A DNA stretch of 51,520 nt from an uncultured Oscillospiraceae bacterium. GTDB taxonomy: Bacteria; Bacillota; Clostridia; Oscillospirales; Oscillospiraceae. Below the pieces are notes generated by a model. The model did no database searches, was not told the origin of the DNA, and worked only from the letters and a program-made list of their open reading frames with translations. The stretch is from the NCBI GenBank assembly GCA_934589675.1, contig CAKTOF010000017.1, positions 1-51,520 on the forward strand. The letters are read 5' to 3'. This document shows positions 7,644-16,882 of the stretch, piece after piece. A program made the position numbers and the translations under genes. How positions within the stretch are numbered: position 1 is the first letter of the stretch; each line of letters opens with the position of its first letter.

Positions 7644-10274
7644 ATGAAATTTGAATTGAAAGATTTTCAGGTAACGGCGACGAAGGCGCTGCTCGCCAGA
7701 ATGCTGAAGGCGCGCGACGCGTATTATCGTGACGGCGATCCCGCATCCTGCTGTCTGGCGTCTCCGACCGGCTCCGGCAAAACCATTATGGTAGCCGCTG
7801 CCGTGGAGGCGATCTTCAACGGCAATCCGGAATGGGGCATCGAGCGCGATCCGTTCGCCGCCGTGCTTTGGGTTTCTGACAGCCCGTCCCTGAACGAGCA
7901 GACGATCTACAAATTCCGCGAGGCCACCGATCTGGACCCGACACTGATCGAAACGATCGAGAACACCTTCACCGGCGACCACGACGAGCTGGAGCCGGGG
8001 CATATCTATTTTCTCAATCGCCAGAAGCTGTCCAGCGGCGGCCTGCTCACCAAGGGCGGCGAGACCCCCACCTTCTGGCAGCTGCTGCGCCGCACGGTAA
8101 AAGATCATTCTGTTCATCTATATATGATCTATGACGAAGCCCATAAGGGTCTTGGCAGCGCGGGCAAAAAAGACGCGGCCGGCGAAACGATCACAGGCAG
8201 GATCATCGACGGAGACGACGGAAAATGCCCGATCCCCGTGGTCGTGGGGATTTCCGCAACGCCGAAGCGGTTTACAGCCGCAATGGAGGGACGTTCCGAG
8301 CGCATCCCCTATCCTGTTGTAAAGGTAAGCCCGGCAGATGTTCAAGCCAGCGGCCTGCTGAAGGATAAGATCGTATTGCAGGCGCCTGCCGAGGGTGCCG
8401 CCGTTTATAACATCTACCTGACCGACGCGTGCAAAACGCTCGTACAGTCCACGAAGCTGTGGCAGATGTACTGCGAGCAGAACGACGCGCCCATGGTGCG
8501 GCCGCTGATGGTCGTTCAGGTTCCGAACAAGATCTCGCCGGATAAGATCCGGCAGCTCTGCGCCGAGATCTGCGAAAAGATCCCGTCGCTGGACCGTTCG
8601 ACCGCTTTTGCGCATGTGATCAGCGGCGAAGGCGATCTGCACCTTGCTCCGTATGAGGTGCCGTGCGTTGCGCCGCAGGATGTGCAGCGCAAGCGCGACA
8701 TTCAGATCCTTTTCGCCAAGGAAGCCATCAGCACCGGCTGGGACTGCCCGCGTGCCGAGGTCATCTTCTCCTTGCGCCCGCATCAGGACGACACCTACAT
8801 CGCGCAGCTGATCGGCCGCATGGTGCGGACGCCGCTCGCAGAAAGCGTGAGCATCGAGCTGCTCAACTCCGTCAGCTGCTTTCTTCCATACTTCGATCCT
8901 GCGACGCTGGAAAGGGTCGTGAAGTATCTGACCGAGGAAGGCAACGATGAGTACAGCGGCGTTTCCAGAGAATCCGGGCGCGAGATCGTGACAAAGCCTG
9001 TTGAAGTTGAATGGGATCCCACCTTCGGAATCGACGACGTATTCACAGGCATCGCTTCGCGCGAGCAGCCGCATGCGACCTCCAATTACATCGACGGCGT
9101 CATTTCTTACGCGGGCATGCTCGAGGAAAACGACATCCGGGCCTCGGCGCTTCCGCAAAGCCATGAGGGCGAAGCCGACGCCGCGCCGCCGGCTCCCGCA
9201 GCGCTGCGCGAGCCGGATGCAGACGCGGAGCCGGACGCCCCCGGCGTGCTTGAGGAGTCCATTGAGGCGATGCTCCGCGCTCTGAATGAAAGCATCGTCA
9301 CGTTCCACGACAAATTTGAAGCCGCCCGAAATACGGTCCTCCACGCAAAATCAACGCAGATCGAGCTGAAATATCTCGACGCCGCTTCCGCAAGGACAAA
9401 GGTCTATGAGGACGACGCAGATTCCTACGCAATTTCCAATGCGCGCAGGCGCGGAGATGTCACGCTCTCTCCCAGTGTAACCAACGCGTTTTTCCGTCAG
9501 CAGATCCTGCTCGGCATGGACCCGCTCGACATCAATGCGGAGATCGCCGCCGCGGCCGCCGTCCCGGAAATCGTTGAGGCCGTGAAGCAAAGCGCCAGAT
9601 CCCGGCTGGAAAAGCTGACGGAAGCGTACGATCCGGTGATCGCAAAATATCCCGCCGGCGTGCGGAATCAATTCTCCTCCGGCATGAGCCGGCACGGGAT
9701 CCCGCACACGGTATTTCTCGACAAGCCCGTTGCGGACACACAGGATTCCGGCGGCAAAAAGTATCCCAAGCATGTGGTGAACGATCCGAAGACGCACATG
9801 GCGTGGTTCAACCTCTACGATTCCGAGGACGCCGTTGTGATGCATGAATTGAAAAGGCCGGAGATGATCTGCTGGTACCGCAATCCCGTCGGCAAAACGG
9901 CGGGGCAGTCGCTGCGGATCCCGTATCGTCTGGGCGACGTCCGGAAGGTTTTGCACCCCGACTTTATTTTCTTTGAAAAGGTCGGAGACCGGGAGATGCC
10001 GGCCGTTGTTGACCCGCACGGGCTTCATCTGGCCGACACGATGCCGAAGCTCAGGGGCATCGCCCGCTATGTCGAAGACTTCGGAGCATTCTTCTCCCGC
10101 TTCTGGTTCGTGTCCGATTACAACGGGCAAGCCTGCTATCTTGACATGAAGGATGCCGGGACGCGCGCCGTGATCGCCAATGCAGGCGATGCGCATTCCT
10201 GCTTTGCCACGTGCGGCAAGAAGTACATGGACGGCCCGCTTTCCAAGTCGAAGGATGGGTATCGGAAGAAATAG
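7644..10274 (+). CDS. res: Type III restriction enzyme, helicase-nuclease subunit (Res)
   Basis: An 876-residue DEAD/DEAH-type superfamily 2 helicase fused to a C-terminal nuclease domain, partner of the upstream Mod. Walker A SPTGSGKT is at residues 40-47, the DEAH box (IYDEAHKG) at 164-167, SATPKR near 200, and helicase motif VI (QLIGRMVRTP) near 390. In the nuclease region (about 770-876) the usual PD...E-x-K pattern is only partly evident: HPDFIFF is present, but the second half reads VVDPHGLHLAD rather than E-x-K. I believe this variant occurs in related Res proteins, but cleavage activity needs proof. GGGAGAG precedes the ATG. A strong terminator follows. Confidence 0.9.
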   Translation: MKFELKDFQVTATKALLARMLKARDAYYRDGDPASCCLASPTGSGKTIMVAAAVEAIFNGNPEWGIERDPFAAVLWVSDSPSLNEQTIYKFREATDLDPTLIETIENTFTGDHDELEPGHIYFLNRQKLSSGGLLTKGGETPTFWQLLRRTVKDHSVHLYMIYDEAHKGLGSAGKKDAAGETITGRIIDGDDGKCPIPVVVGISATPKRFTAAMEGRSERIPYPVVKVSPADVQASGLLKDKIVLQAPAEGAAVYNIYLTDACKTLVQSTKLWQMYCEQNDAPMVRPLMVVQVPNKISPDKIRQLCAEICEKIPSLDRSTAFAHVISGEGDLHLAPYEVPCVAPQDVQRKRDIQILFAKEAISTGWDCPRAEVIFSLRPHQDDTYIAQLIGRMVRTPLAESVSIELLNSVSCFLPYFDPATLERVVKYLTEEGNDEYSGVSRESGREIVTKPVEVEWDPTFGIDDVFTGIASREQPHATSNYIDGVISYAGMLEENDIRASALPQSHEGEADAAPPAPAALREPDADAEPDAPGVLEESIEAMLRALNESIVTFHDKFEAARNTVLHAKSTQIELKYLDAASARTKVYEDDADSYAISNARRRGDVTLSPSVTNAFFRQQILLGMDPLDINAEIAAAAAVPEIVEAVKQSARSRLEKLTEAYDPVIAKYPAGVRNQFSSGMSRHGIPHTVFLDKPVADTQDSGGKKYPKHVVNDPKTHMAWFNLYDSEDAVVMHELKRPEMICWYRNPVGKTAGQSLRIPYRLGDVRKVLHPDFIFFEKVGDREMPAVVDPHGLHLADTMPKLRGIARYVEDFGAFFSRFWFVSDYNGQACYLDMKDAGTRAVIANAGDAHSCFATCGKKYMDGPLSKSKDGYRKK

Positions 10275-10300
10275 AAGGCAGCCTTGCCCTGCCCGGAGTC

Positions 10301-10337
10301 AAAAAAACCGCAGATCCTGCCGGATCTGCGGTTTTTT
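10301..10337. terminator. Bidirectional intrinsic terminator between res and the P-type ATPase gene
   Basis: CCGCAGATCC (10308-10317) pairs with GGATCTGCGG (10322-10331) around a TGCC loop. Seven A's stand before it and six T's after it, so it can stop convergent transcription from both sides. Confidence 0.9.
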
Positions 10338-10392
10338 CTTGCCGGGAAGCAGCAGCCCCGCCGCGAAATGTGCGGCGGGGCAAGCAGGAGCT

Positions 10393-12273
10393 TCAGGGTC
10401 TGTACTTCAGCGCGCGGATGGCGTTGAGGACGGCGAGGATCATCACGCCGACGTCGGCAAAGATCGCGGCCCACATATCCGTGATGCCAAAGGCCGTCAG
10501 CACAAGGCACGCAAACTTCACGGCGAGCGAGAAGACGATGTTCTGCTTCACGATCCGCAGGCATTTGCGCGAAATGCCGATCGCCTTTGCGATCTGGAGC
10601 GGATCGTCGTCCATCAGCACAACGTCCGCCGCCTCGATGGCCGCGTCCGAGCCCATGGCGCCCATGGCGATGCCGATGTCCGCCCGTGTGAGCACGGGCG
10701 CGTCGTTGATGCCGTCGCCGACGAAGGCGAGCTTTTCGTTCCTGCCCTTTCCCGCGAGCAGCTCCTCGACGCGGCCGACCTTATCGCCCGGCAGAAGCTC
10801 GCTGTGTACCTCGTCCACGCCGAGCTCGCCTGCAACCGCATCGGCCACGCGCCGGGCGTCGCCCGTGAGCATGACCGTCCTGCGAACGCCGCACTTTTTC
10901 AGCTGTGCAATGGCCTGCTTCGCATGCGGCTTGACGACGTCGGAGACCACGATGTGTCCCGCGTACTGCCCGTCGATGGCCATGTGGATGATCGTGCCGA
11001 CGCTGCGGCAGTCGTGGTACGCGATGCCGAGCCGGGTCATCAGCTTGTCATTTCCGGCCGCAACGGCGTGGCCGTCCACCTTTGCCGTGATCCCACAGCC
11101 GCTGATCTCTTCAATGTCCGTCACGCGGCCGCGGTCGATCCTGCCGCCGTATGCCTTTTGCAGGCTGCGGCTGATCGGATGCGACGAGGCGCACTCGGCC
11201 AGCGCGGCGTATTTCAGAAGCTCTTTGTCCTCAAGCTCGCTGTGGTGGACGCCCGTGACCTCAAACACGCCCTGCGTGAGCGTACCCGTCTTGTCAAACG
11301 CGACAATTCTCGCCTGAGAGAGCGCTTCGAGATAGTTTGAGCCCTTGATGAGGATGCCCTCGCGGCTCGCGCCGCCGATGCCCGCAAAGAAGCTCAGCGG
11401 AATGCTGATGACCAGCGCGCACGGGCAGCTCACGACCAAAAACGTCAGCGCGCGGTAGAGCCACTGCGTCCACATCGCACTCATTCCGAGCGCCATGCGC
11501 ACGAGCGGCGCCGCAACGGCCAGTGCCGCAGCCGCAATGCACACGGCCGGCGTATAGATCTTCGCAAAGCGCGAGATAAACGCCTCCGAGCGCGACTTGC
11601 GCGAGCTGGCGTTCTCGACAAGATCAAGGATCTTCGACACGGTCGACTCGCCGAACGCCTTCGTCGTGCGGATCTTCAGCACGCCGGACATATTGATGCA
11701 GCCGCTGATAATCTCGTCGCCGGCGCGCACGTCGCGCGGCATGCTCTCGCCCGTCAGGGCGCTCGTGTTCAGGCTGGCCGCGCCGTCGATGACGACGCCG
11801 TCGAGCGGGACTTTCTCGCCCGGCTGGACGACGATGATGCTGCCGACTTCGACCTCATCCGGGTCGACCTGCACAAGCTTGCCGTCTTTTTCGATATTCG
11901 CGTAATCCGGGCGGATGTCCATGAGCTGCGTGATGTTCCGGCGGCTCTTGCCGACGGCGCAGCTCTGGAACAGCTCGCCGATCTGGTAGAACAGCATAAC
12001 GGCGATGCCCTCGACATAGTCGCCGCTCCTTGTCCAGATGGCCAGCCCGAACGCGCCGAGCGTCGCAAGCGCCATCAGGAAGTTCTCGTCAAACGCCCGG
12101 CCGTGGATCAGCCCCAGCCCCGCCTTGCGCAGGATGTCATAGCCGATGACGGCATATAGCGCGAGGTACGCGATGAGCTGCGGGATACCGCGGATCGGAA
12201 TAAACTCCAGTGCGATCAGCATCACGGCCGTGATGCTGATTCGCACAAGCATTTTCTTCTGTTTTTTCGTCAT
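10393..12273 (-). CDS. Heavy-metal (Zn/Cd/Pb-type) P1B ATPase without N-terminal HMA domain
   Basis: A 626-residue membrane ATPase that exports a soft metal ion. TGES is at 174-177, the transmembrane metal motif CPC at 283-285, and the phosphorylated aspartate in DKTGTLT at 327. A hinge motif (GDGINDAPVLTRADIGIAMG) lies near the C-terminus. About six to eight membrane helices are visible. The usual N-terminal metal-binding domain is absent and is instead the separate gene just upstream. I chose the ATG at 12273 with AAGGTGAG upstream over a GTG nine bases earlier. The CPC motif and the ArsR-type neighbour favour Zn/Cd/Pb over copper; the exact metal cannot be read. Confidence 0.92.
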   Translation of the reverse strand: MTKKQKKMLVRISITAVMLIALEFIPIRGIPQLIAYLALYAVIGYDILRKAGLGLIHGRAFDENFLMALATLGAFGLAIWTRSGDYVEGIAVMLFYQIGELFQSCAVGKSRRNITQLMDIRPDYANIEKDGKLVQVDPDEVEVGSIIVVQPGEKVPLDGVVIDGAASLNTSALTGESMPRDVRAGDEIISGCINMSGVLKIRTTKAFGESTVSKILDLVENASSRKSRSEAFISRFAKIYTPAVCIAAAALAVAAPLVRMALGMSAMWTQWLYRALTFLVVSCPCALVISIPLSFFAGIGGASREGILIKGSNYLEALSQARIVAFDKTGTLTQGVFEVTGVHHSELEDKELLKYAALAECASSHPISRSLQKAYGGRIDRGRVTDIEEISGCGITAKVDGHAVAAGNDKLMTRLGIAYHDCRSVGTIIHMAIDGQYAGHIVVSDVVKPHAKQAIAQLKKCGVRRTVMLTGDARRVADAVAGELGVDEVHSELLPGDKVGRVEELLAGKGRNEKLAFVGDGINDAPVLTRADIGIAMGAMGSDAAIEAADVVLMDDDPLQIAKAIGISRKCLRIVKQNIVFSLAVKFACLVLTAFGITDMWAAIFADVGVMILAVLNAIRALKYRP

Positions 12274-12309
12274 TGCTCTCACCTTCCGGCCGCGCCCTGT
12301 GCAGGCGTC

Positions 12310-12528
12310 TTACAGCTTGATCTCGCAGTCCGGCTCGACCTTGCGGCAGGCCTTCAAAACCGCCTTCATCGTCTTTTTCTCGTCCGCGCCGTCGGCGAAT
12401 TCCACGGTCATCTTCTGCGTCATGAAGTTGACGGCCGCGTCCGCGACGCCCTCGGTCTTCTTCGCGGCTTCCTCCATCAGGTTGGCGCAGTTGGCGCAGT
12501 CGACTTCGATCTGATACGTCTTTTTCAT
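12310..12528 (-). CDS. Free-standing heavy-metal-associated (HMA) domain protein
   Basis: A 72-residue ferredoxin-like metal-binding domain. The metal motif DCANC is at residues 10-14; an aspartate before the CxxC is typical of Zn/Cd/Pb-type HMA domains rather than copper chaperones. Composition and length match one HMA repeat. It lies 36 bp upstream of the P-type ATPase, which lacks its own HMA domain, so it probably delivers metal to the pump or regulates it. GGAG lies 8-11 bp before the ATG. It is the first gene of the operon controlled from 12563-12621. Confidence 0.9.
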   Translation of the reverse strand: MKKTYQIEVDCANCANLMEEAAKKTEGVADAAVNFMTQKMTVEFADGADEKKTMKAVLKACRKVEPDCEIKL

Positions 12529-12562
12529 CGGTAGCTCCTCCAGTATTCCCGCAGCGTCATCA

Positions 12563-12621
12563 ATTAAACGCTTGCTTAATCTTTATGGCTGTAGTATAGT
12601 GATGCCGAGCCGAAAAATCAA
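12563..12621 (-). promoter_or_regulatory. Promoter and candidate ArsR-type operator for the metal-export operon
   Basis: Minus strand: -35 TTGATT at 12616-12621, 17 bp spacer, -10 TATACT at 12593-12598. Just downstream of the expected start lies the imperfect palindrome ATTAA-N8-TTAAT (12563-12580), placed where a repressor would block transcription. Assignment to the divergent ArsR-AraC protein is inferred from position. Confidence 0.6.
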
Positions 12622-12685
12622 CCGGATCGCGTCTGTTCCTCCCGAACGGGCGAACGGTATTTCCAAAACGGAGAAAGGAGCCGCC

Positions 12686-13393
12686 ATGTCCGAGTTCACG
12701 CTTCCGCACGATCACGGCAGCAGCCGCAATACCGAGACGCTCCACAGCGCTCTGATGCACGTTTCGCAGTTTTCCGCCGTCGCCGAGGTGTTCAAGCAGC
12801 TCTCCGACCCGACGCGCGTGCGCATTTTCTGGCTGCTCAGCCACGAGGAGTCGTGCGTTTTGAACCTCGCCGCCATGCTTGAGATGTCCAGCCCCGCCGT
12901 GTCGCACCACCTGCGCTCTCTTGCGCAGAGCGGCCTCATCGTCAGCCGCCGCTGCGGCAAGGAGGTCTATTACAGCGCGGCCGACACCGTCCAGATCCGT
13001 ATGCTGCACGACATCGTCGAGCAGGTCATGCAGATCGCCTGCCCTGTGCATGCCGTCGACTTTCAGGCCTCGCAGGAGGAGATCATCCGCCGCGTCCACA
13101 ACGACCTGACGGCCGACCTGTCCCGCCGCGTCACGATCGAGGCGCTGTCGAAAAAGTATCTCATGAACGCCACGACGCTCAAGCGCGTGTTCAAGGAGGT
13201 CTATGGTGAGACGATCGCCGCGCACATCAAAAAGCACCGCATGGAGGCTGCCGCGGCGCTGCTGCGCAAGACAGGCGATGACATTGCCTCCATCGCGCAG
13301 GCCGTCGGCTATGAGAGCCAGAGCCGCTTCTCCGCCGCCTTCCGCGAATTCTACGGCGCCCTGCCGTCGGAATACCGCAGGCTCCACAGCTGA
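12686..13393 (+). CDS. ArsR-AraC fusion transcriptional regulator
   Basis: A 235-residue protein with two DNA-binding domains. Residues about 28-115 are an ArsR/SmtB winged helix (FKQLSDPTRVRIFWLL, then SSPAVSHHLRSL and a KEVYYS wing). Residues about 130-235 are an AraC-type double helix-turn-helix (ATTLKRVFKEVYGET, then IASIAQAVGYESQSRFSAAFREFYG). Cys and His residues in the ArsR part (ESCVLNL) and the His-containing N-terminus could bind metal. It faces the HMA/ATPase operon and is probably its metal-responsive repressor. The start is the ATG at 12686 after AGAAAGGAG. The domain pairing is unusual: AraC domains normally carry a ligand domain, not a second HTH domain. Confidence 0.9.
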   Translation: MSEFTLPHDHGSSRNTETLHSALMHVSQFSAVAEVFKQLSDPTRVRIFWLLSHEESCVLNLAAMLEMSSPAVSHHLRSLAQSGLIVSRRCGKEVYYSAADTVQIRMLHDIVEQVMQIACPVHAVDFQASQEEIIRRVHNDLTADLSRRVTIEALSKKYLMNATTLKRVFKEVYGETIAAHIKKHRMEAAAALLRKTGDDIASIAQAVGYESQSRFSAAFREFYGALPSEYRRLHS

Positions 13394-13413
13394 CACGCCC
13401 GCGCGGCAGATGC

Positions 13414-13452
13414 AAAAGCGCGGTGCAGCCATTGGGCTGCACCGCGCTTTTT
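13414..13452. terminator. Bidirectional intrinsic terminator
   Basis: A 14-bp stem (13417-13430 with 13435-13448; AGCGCGGTGCAGCC arm) with an ATTG loop, flanked by A's on the left and T's on the right. It separates the convergent ArsR-AraC gene and livF. Confidence 0.9.
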
Positions 13453-13488
13453 CGCTAATCGGCAAAAAACCCCAGGGGAGGATGGATG

Positions 13489-14201
<713 letters not shown>

Positions 14202-14205
<4 letters not shown>

Positions 14206-14960
14206 ACTTTGCCTCCGAAATAGGTCTCGATGACGGTCGGGTCCTCGCGCATGCCCTGCGGCGTGCCCTCAAAGATCTTATGGCCGAAGCTGATGACGGA
14301 CACGCTGTCAAGGATCTCCAGAATCTGCATGTTGTGCTCGACGACGAGGATCGTGATGCCCTTGTCACGCAGGTTGGAGATGGCGCGGATCGAGAACTCG
14401 ATCTCCTCCGGGTTCATGCCGCCGAGCGGCTCGTCGAGCAGCAGCAGCTTCGGCTTTGTCGCCAGTGCGCGCGCAACGCCGAGGATCTTCTGATATCCGT
14501 GCGGCAGGTTTTTCGCCAGCTCGTTGCGCACATGCGAAAGGCCAAGGAACTCGAGGATCTCATCGGCCGAGCGGGCGATGAACTTTTCGTTTTCACGGTA
14601 GCTTTTCGTGTTGAAGAAGATGTTCGCCAGCGACGAGTGCGGCCGCAGATGGTACGCCGCCGTCACGTTCTCAAAGACCGTAAAGTCGCCGAAGAGCGGG
14701 TTGAGCTGGAACGTGCGCCCGATGCCCATCTTGGCCACCTGATGCGGCTTTGCCTTTGTGATCTCGCGGCCGGCGTAGAAAATATGCCCGGACGACGGCG
14801 TGACGACGCCGGTGATCATGTTGAAGAACGTGGATTTGCCCGCGCCGTTCGGCCCCATGAAGCCCTTGATCTCGCCTTCCTCAATGGAAAAATCCAGATC
14901 GGTGATGACCTGCAGGCCGCCGAAGTGCTTGGAAATGCCCGATGTTTCAAGAAGCTTCAT
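14202..14960 (-). CDS. livG: Branched-chain amino-acid ABC transporter ATP-binding protein LivG
   Basis: A 252-residue ATPase, partner of LivF. It has Walker A GPNGAGKSTFFNMITG, a TFQLNPLFGDFTVFEN stretch (the LivG-type Q-loop area), and Walker B LLLLDEPLGGMNPEE. The signature region is degenerate here (LPHGYQKILGVARAL instead of LSGGQ), which is common in LivG. The start is the ATG at 14960 with GGAGAAAGGAGGGG upstream. It overlaps livM by 14 bp and livF by 4 bp. Confidence 0.93.
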
Positions 14961-15918
14961 TGTGCGCCCCTCCTTTCTCCGCCGCATTGTCCGCGCGCGC
15001 TTCGCGTTTTGCCCGGATGAGCGACGGAATGCCCGCAAGGCCGCCCGGAAGCAGATAGGCCACGAGCAGCGTGCACAGCCCCGTGATGTACGGCGCGTAC
15101 TCGCTCAGGCCGCGCGCGACCTCGGGGATGAGCACGAAGATGATCGTGCCGATGATCGGCCCGATGAAGCGGTTCTCGCCGCCGATCATCATATACATGA
15201 GCAGCCACAGCGAGAACGTCATGTCGTAGTTCGTCGTCGAGAGCACCGTGGCGTAGAGCGCATACGCCGCGCCCGCGATGCCCGCGAAGAAGCTGCCCGT
15301 CCCGACGGCGAGCAGGCGGTAGAACGTCGGGTTGACGCCGATGGACGCCGCAACGTCCTGCGACTGCGCCAGCGCGCGCAGCGTCGTGCCGATGCGGCTG
15401 TGCTCAAAGCGGTAGAGCACCGCAAGGCACACGACCGTCAGAATCACGAAGAAGTAATACGACACAAGCGGGCTTGAGAACATGGCCGGGATACCCGTCA
15501 GGCCGCGGTAGCCGCCCGTGATGTCCATCGCCTTGATGATGTAGATGAACGTCACGCCGAGGAACATGGACGCCATGGAATAATAGAGCCCCTTGAGCCG
15601 CACGAACGGGAAGCCCGTCACAACGGCGACAAGCGCGGCAAACAGTCCGCCCGCCAGAATGGTCACGACCGGCGGCAGGGCGAGGTTCTTCGCCAGAATG
15701 CCCGCACAGTACGCGCCGAGCGCGATGAACGCGCCGTGGGAGAAGGTCAGGTTGCCCGAAAGGCTGATCGTCCGCAGGCTGCACGAGCCGATGACCTGAT
15801 AGAGCACCAGAATGAAGATGCCGAGCCAGTAGGCGCTGTGCAGCGCCGCGGGAACGGCGAGCGCCAGCACGAGCAGCGCGCCGTAGGGCGCGGCCGTTTT
15901 GATCGATTTTTGTTTCAT
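14947..15918 (-). CDS. livM: Branched-chain amino-acid ABC transporter permease LivM
   Basis: A 323-residue integral membrane protein with about eight to ten hydrophobic segments and the family features GNLTFSHGAFIALGAYCAG and ALAQSQDVAASIGVN. It pairs with LivH to form the channel. The start is the ATG at 15918, 13 bp after the livH stop at 15932, with GGAGGGGCG upstream. Its end overlaps livG. Confidence 0.92.
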   Translation of the reverse strand: MKQKSIKTAAPYGALLVLALAVPAALHSAYWLGIFILVLYQVIGSCSLRTISLSGNLTFSHGAFIALGAYCAGILAKNLALPPVVTILAGGLFAALVAVVTGFPFVRLKGLYYSMASMFLGVTFIYIIKAMDITGGYRGLTGIPAMFSSPLVSYYFFVILTVVCLAVLYRFEHSRIGTTLRALAQSQDVAASIGVNPTFYRLLAVGTGSFFAGIAGAAYALYATVLSTTNYDMTFSLWLLMYMMIGGENRFIGPIIGTIIFVLIPEVARGLSEYAPYITGLCTLLVAYLLPGGLAGIPSLIRAKREARADNAAEKGGAHNEAS

Positions 15919-15931
15919 GTCGCGCCCCTCC

Positions 15932-16801
15932 TCACATCTCATGGCCGAAGAAGCCCTTCGGCCGGATGAGCAGCAGCACCACGATGGCCGAGCACGAGAG
16001 CGCGCTGGCCGTGTAGCTCTGGAACAGCACCGGGAATACCGAATCAAACAGCGCCATGATGGCGCCCGTGGCGATGATGCCGTTCATACTGCCCGCACCG
16101 GCGAGCATGACGAGCATGAGGATGCGGATGTTCATCGTGTCGCCCATATACGGCGAGAGCTGCTGATACGCGCCCATCATGCTGCCGGAGATGGCCGCGA
16201 GCGCAAAGCCCAGCGCGCACACAAGCGCCGAGACGCGGTTGATGGGGATGCCCTGCAGCGAGGCGCCCATGCGATCCTGCGCGACGGCCTCCATCTCCAT
16301 GCCGAGCTTGGTTTTGTAGACGATGATGAGCGTCACAATGAGCAGCACAAGGCCGACGCCGAACGTGACGAGCTTTTCGTTGCTCACGATAACGACGCCG
16401 AGGTCCGTGATGCCGGTCGCGTAGCCGTCGATGGAGAGCGTCTGCGAGCCGGACAGGATCGTCGCCGTCTGCTGGAGCATCGTCATAAGCGCGACGGAGA
16501 TCATGACGACGCGGCTGAACTGCGTATAAAACGGCCGGAACACCACGCGCTCCATCAAAATGCCGACCCCGGCGAGCGCCGCAGCGGAGATGGCCATGGC
16601 CAGCCAGTTGTTCAGCCCTGCCTTTGCGCACAGATAGTACGTGATGTATGCCGCGAGCATATAAAACGCGCCGTGTGCGAGGTTGACCGTGCCGAGCATA
16701 TTAAAGATAAATGCGAACCCGAGCGACGCCAGAATGTACATGGAGGCGAGCACCAGAGTATTGACCGCAATGTTTGGGAGCATTGCCAGCAACAGTTCCA
16801 C
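15932..16801 (-). CDS. livH: Branched-chain amino-acid ABC transporter permease LivH
   Basis: A 289-residue permease with eight or so membrane helices. It has the conserved GTVNLAHGAFYMLAAYITYY motif near residue 37 and an EAVAQDRMGASLQGI coupling segment. Translation begins at a GTG codon at 16801 with AGGAAAGGAA upstream. An internal terminator-like hairpin (16828-16860) lies between the binding-protein gene and this gene, so its level should be below that of the binding protein. Confidence 0.92.
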   Translation of the reverse strand: MELLLAMLPNIAVNTLVLASMYILASLGFAFIFNMLGTVNLAHGAFYMLAAYITYYLCAKAGLNNWLAMAISAAALAGVGILMERVVFRPFYTQFSRVVMISVALMTMLQQTATILSGSQTLSIDGYATGITDLGVVIVSNEKLVTFGVGLVLLIVTLIIVYKTKLGMEMEAVAQDRMGASLQGIPINRVSALVCALGFALAAISGSMMGAYQQLSPYMGDTMNIRILMLVMLAGAGSMNGIIATGAIMALFDSVFPVLFQSYTASALSCSAIVVLLLIRPKGFFGHEM

Positions 16802-16827
16802 TTCCTTTCCTGTGAAGCCAGCGAAAA

Positions 16828-16860
16828 GGGCCGGAGGACAATGTCGTTATCCTCCGGCCC
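16828..16860 (-). terminator. Intra-operon attenuator between the binding-protein gene and livH
   Basis: Read on the minus strand: an 11-bp stem GGGCCGGAGGA/TCCTCCGGCCC followed by TTTTC. It lies 22 bp after the binding-protein stop. No new promoter is evident before livH, so partial readthrough is the likely mode. Confidence 0.75.
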
Positions 16861-16882
16861 GCTTGGTCAAAGCAAATAATGA

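Noticed and set aside
5104..10340. Search for a direct repeat of the tRNA 3' end beyond the R-M genes as an attachment site
   Set aside because: No copy of the T-arm/acceptor sequence was seen near 10.3 kb, and no integrase gene is present.
10180..11340. Two long overlapping plus-strand frames from the end of res into the ATPase gene
   Set aside because: They read through a strong terminator and lie antisense to a clear P-type ATPase.
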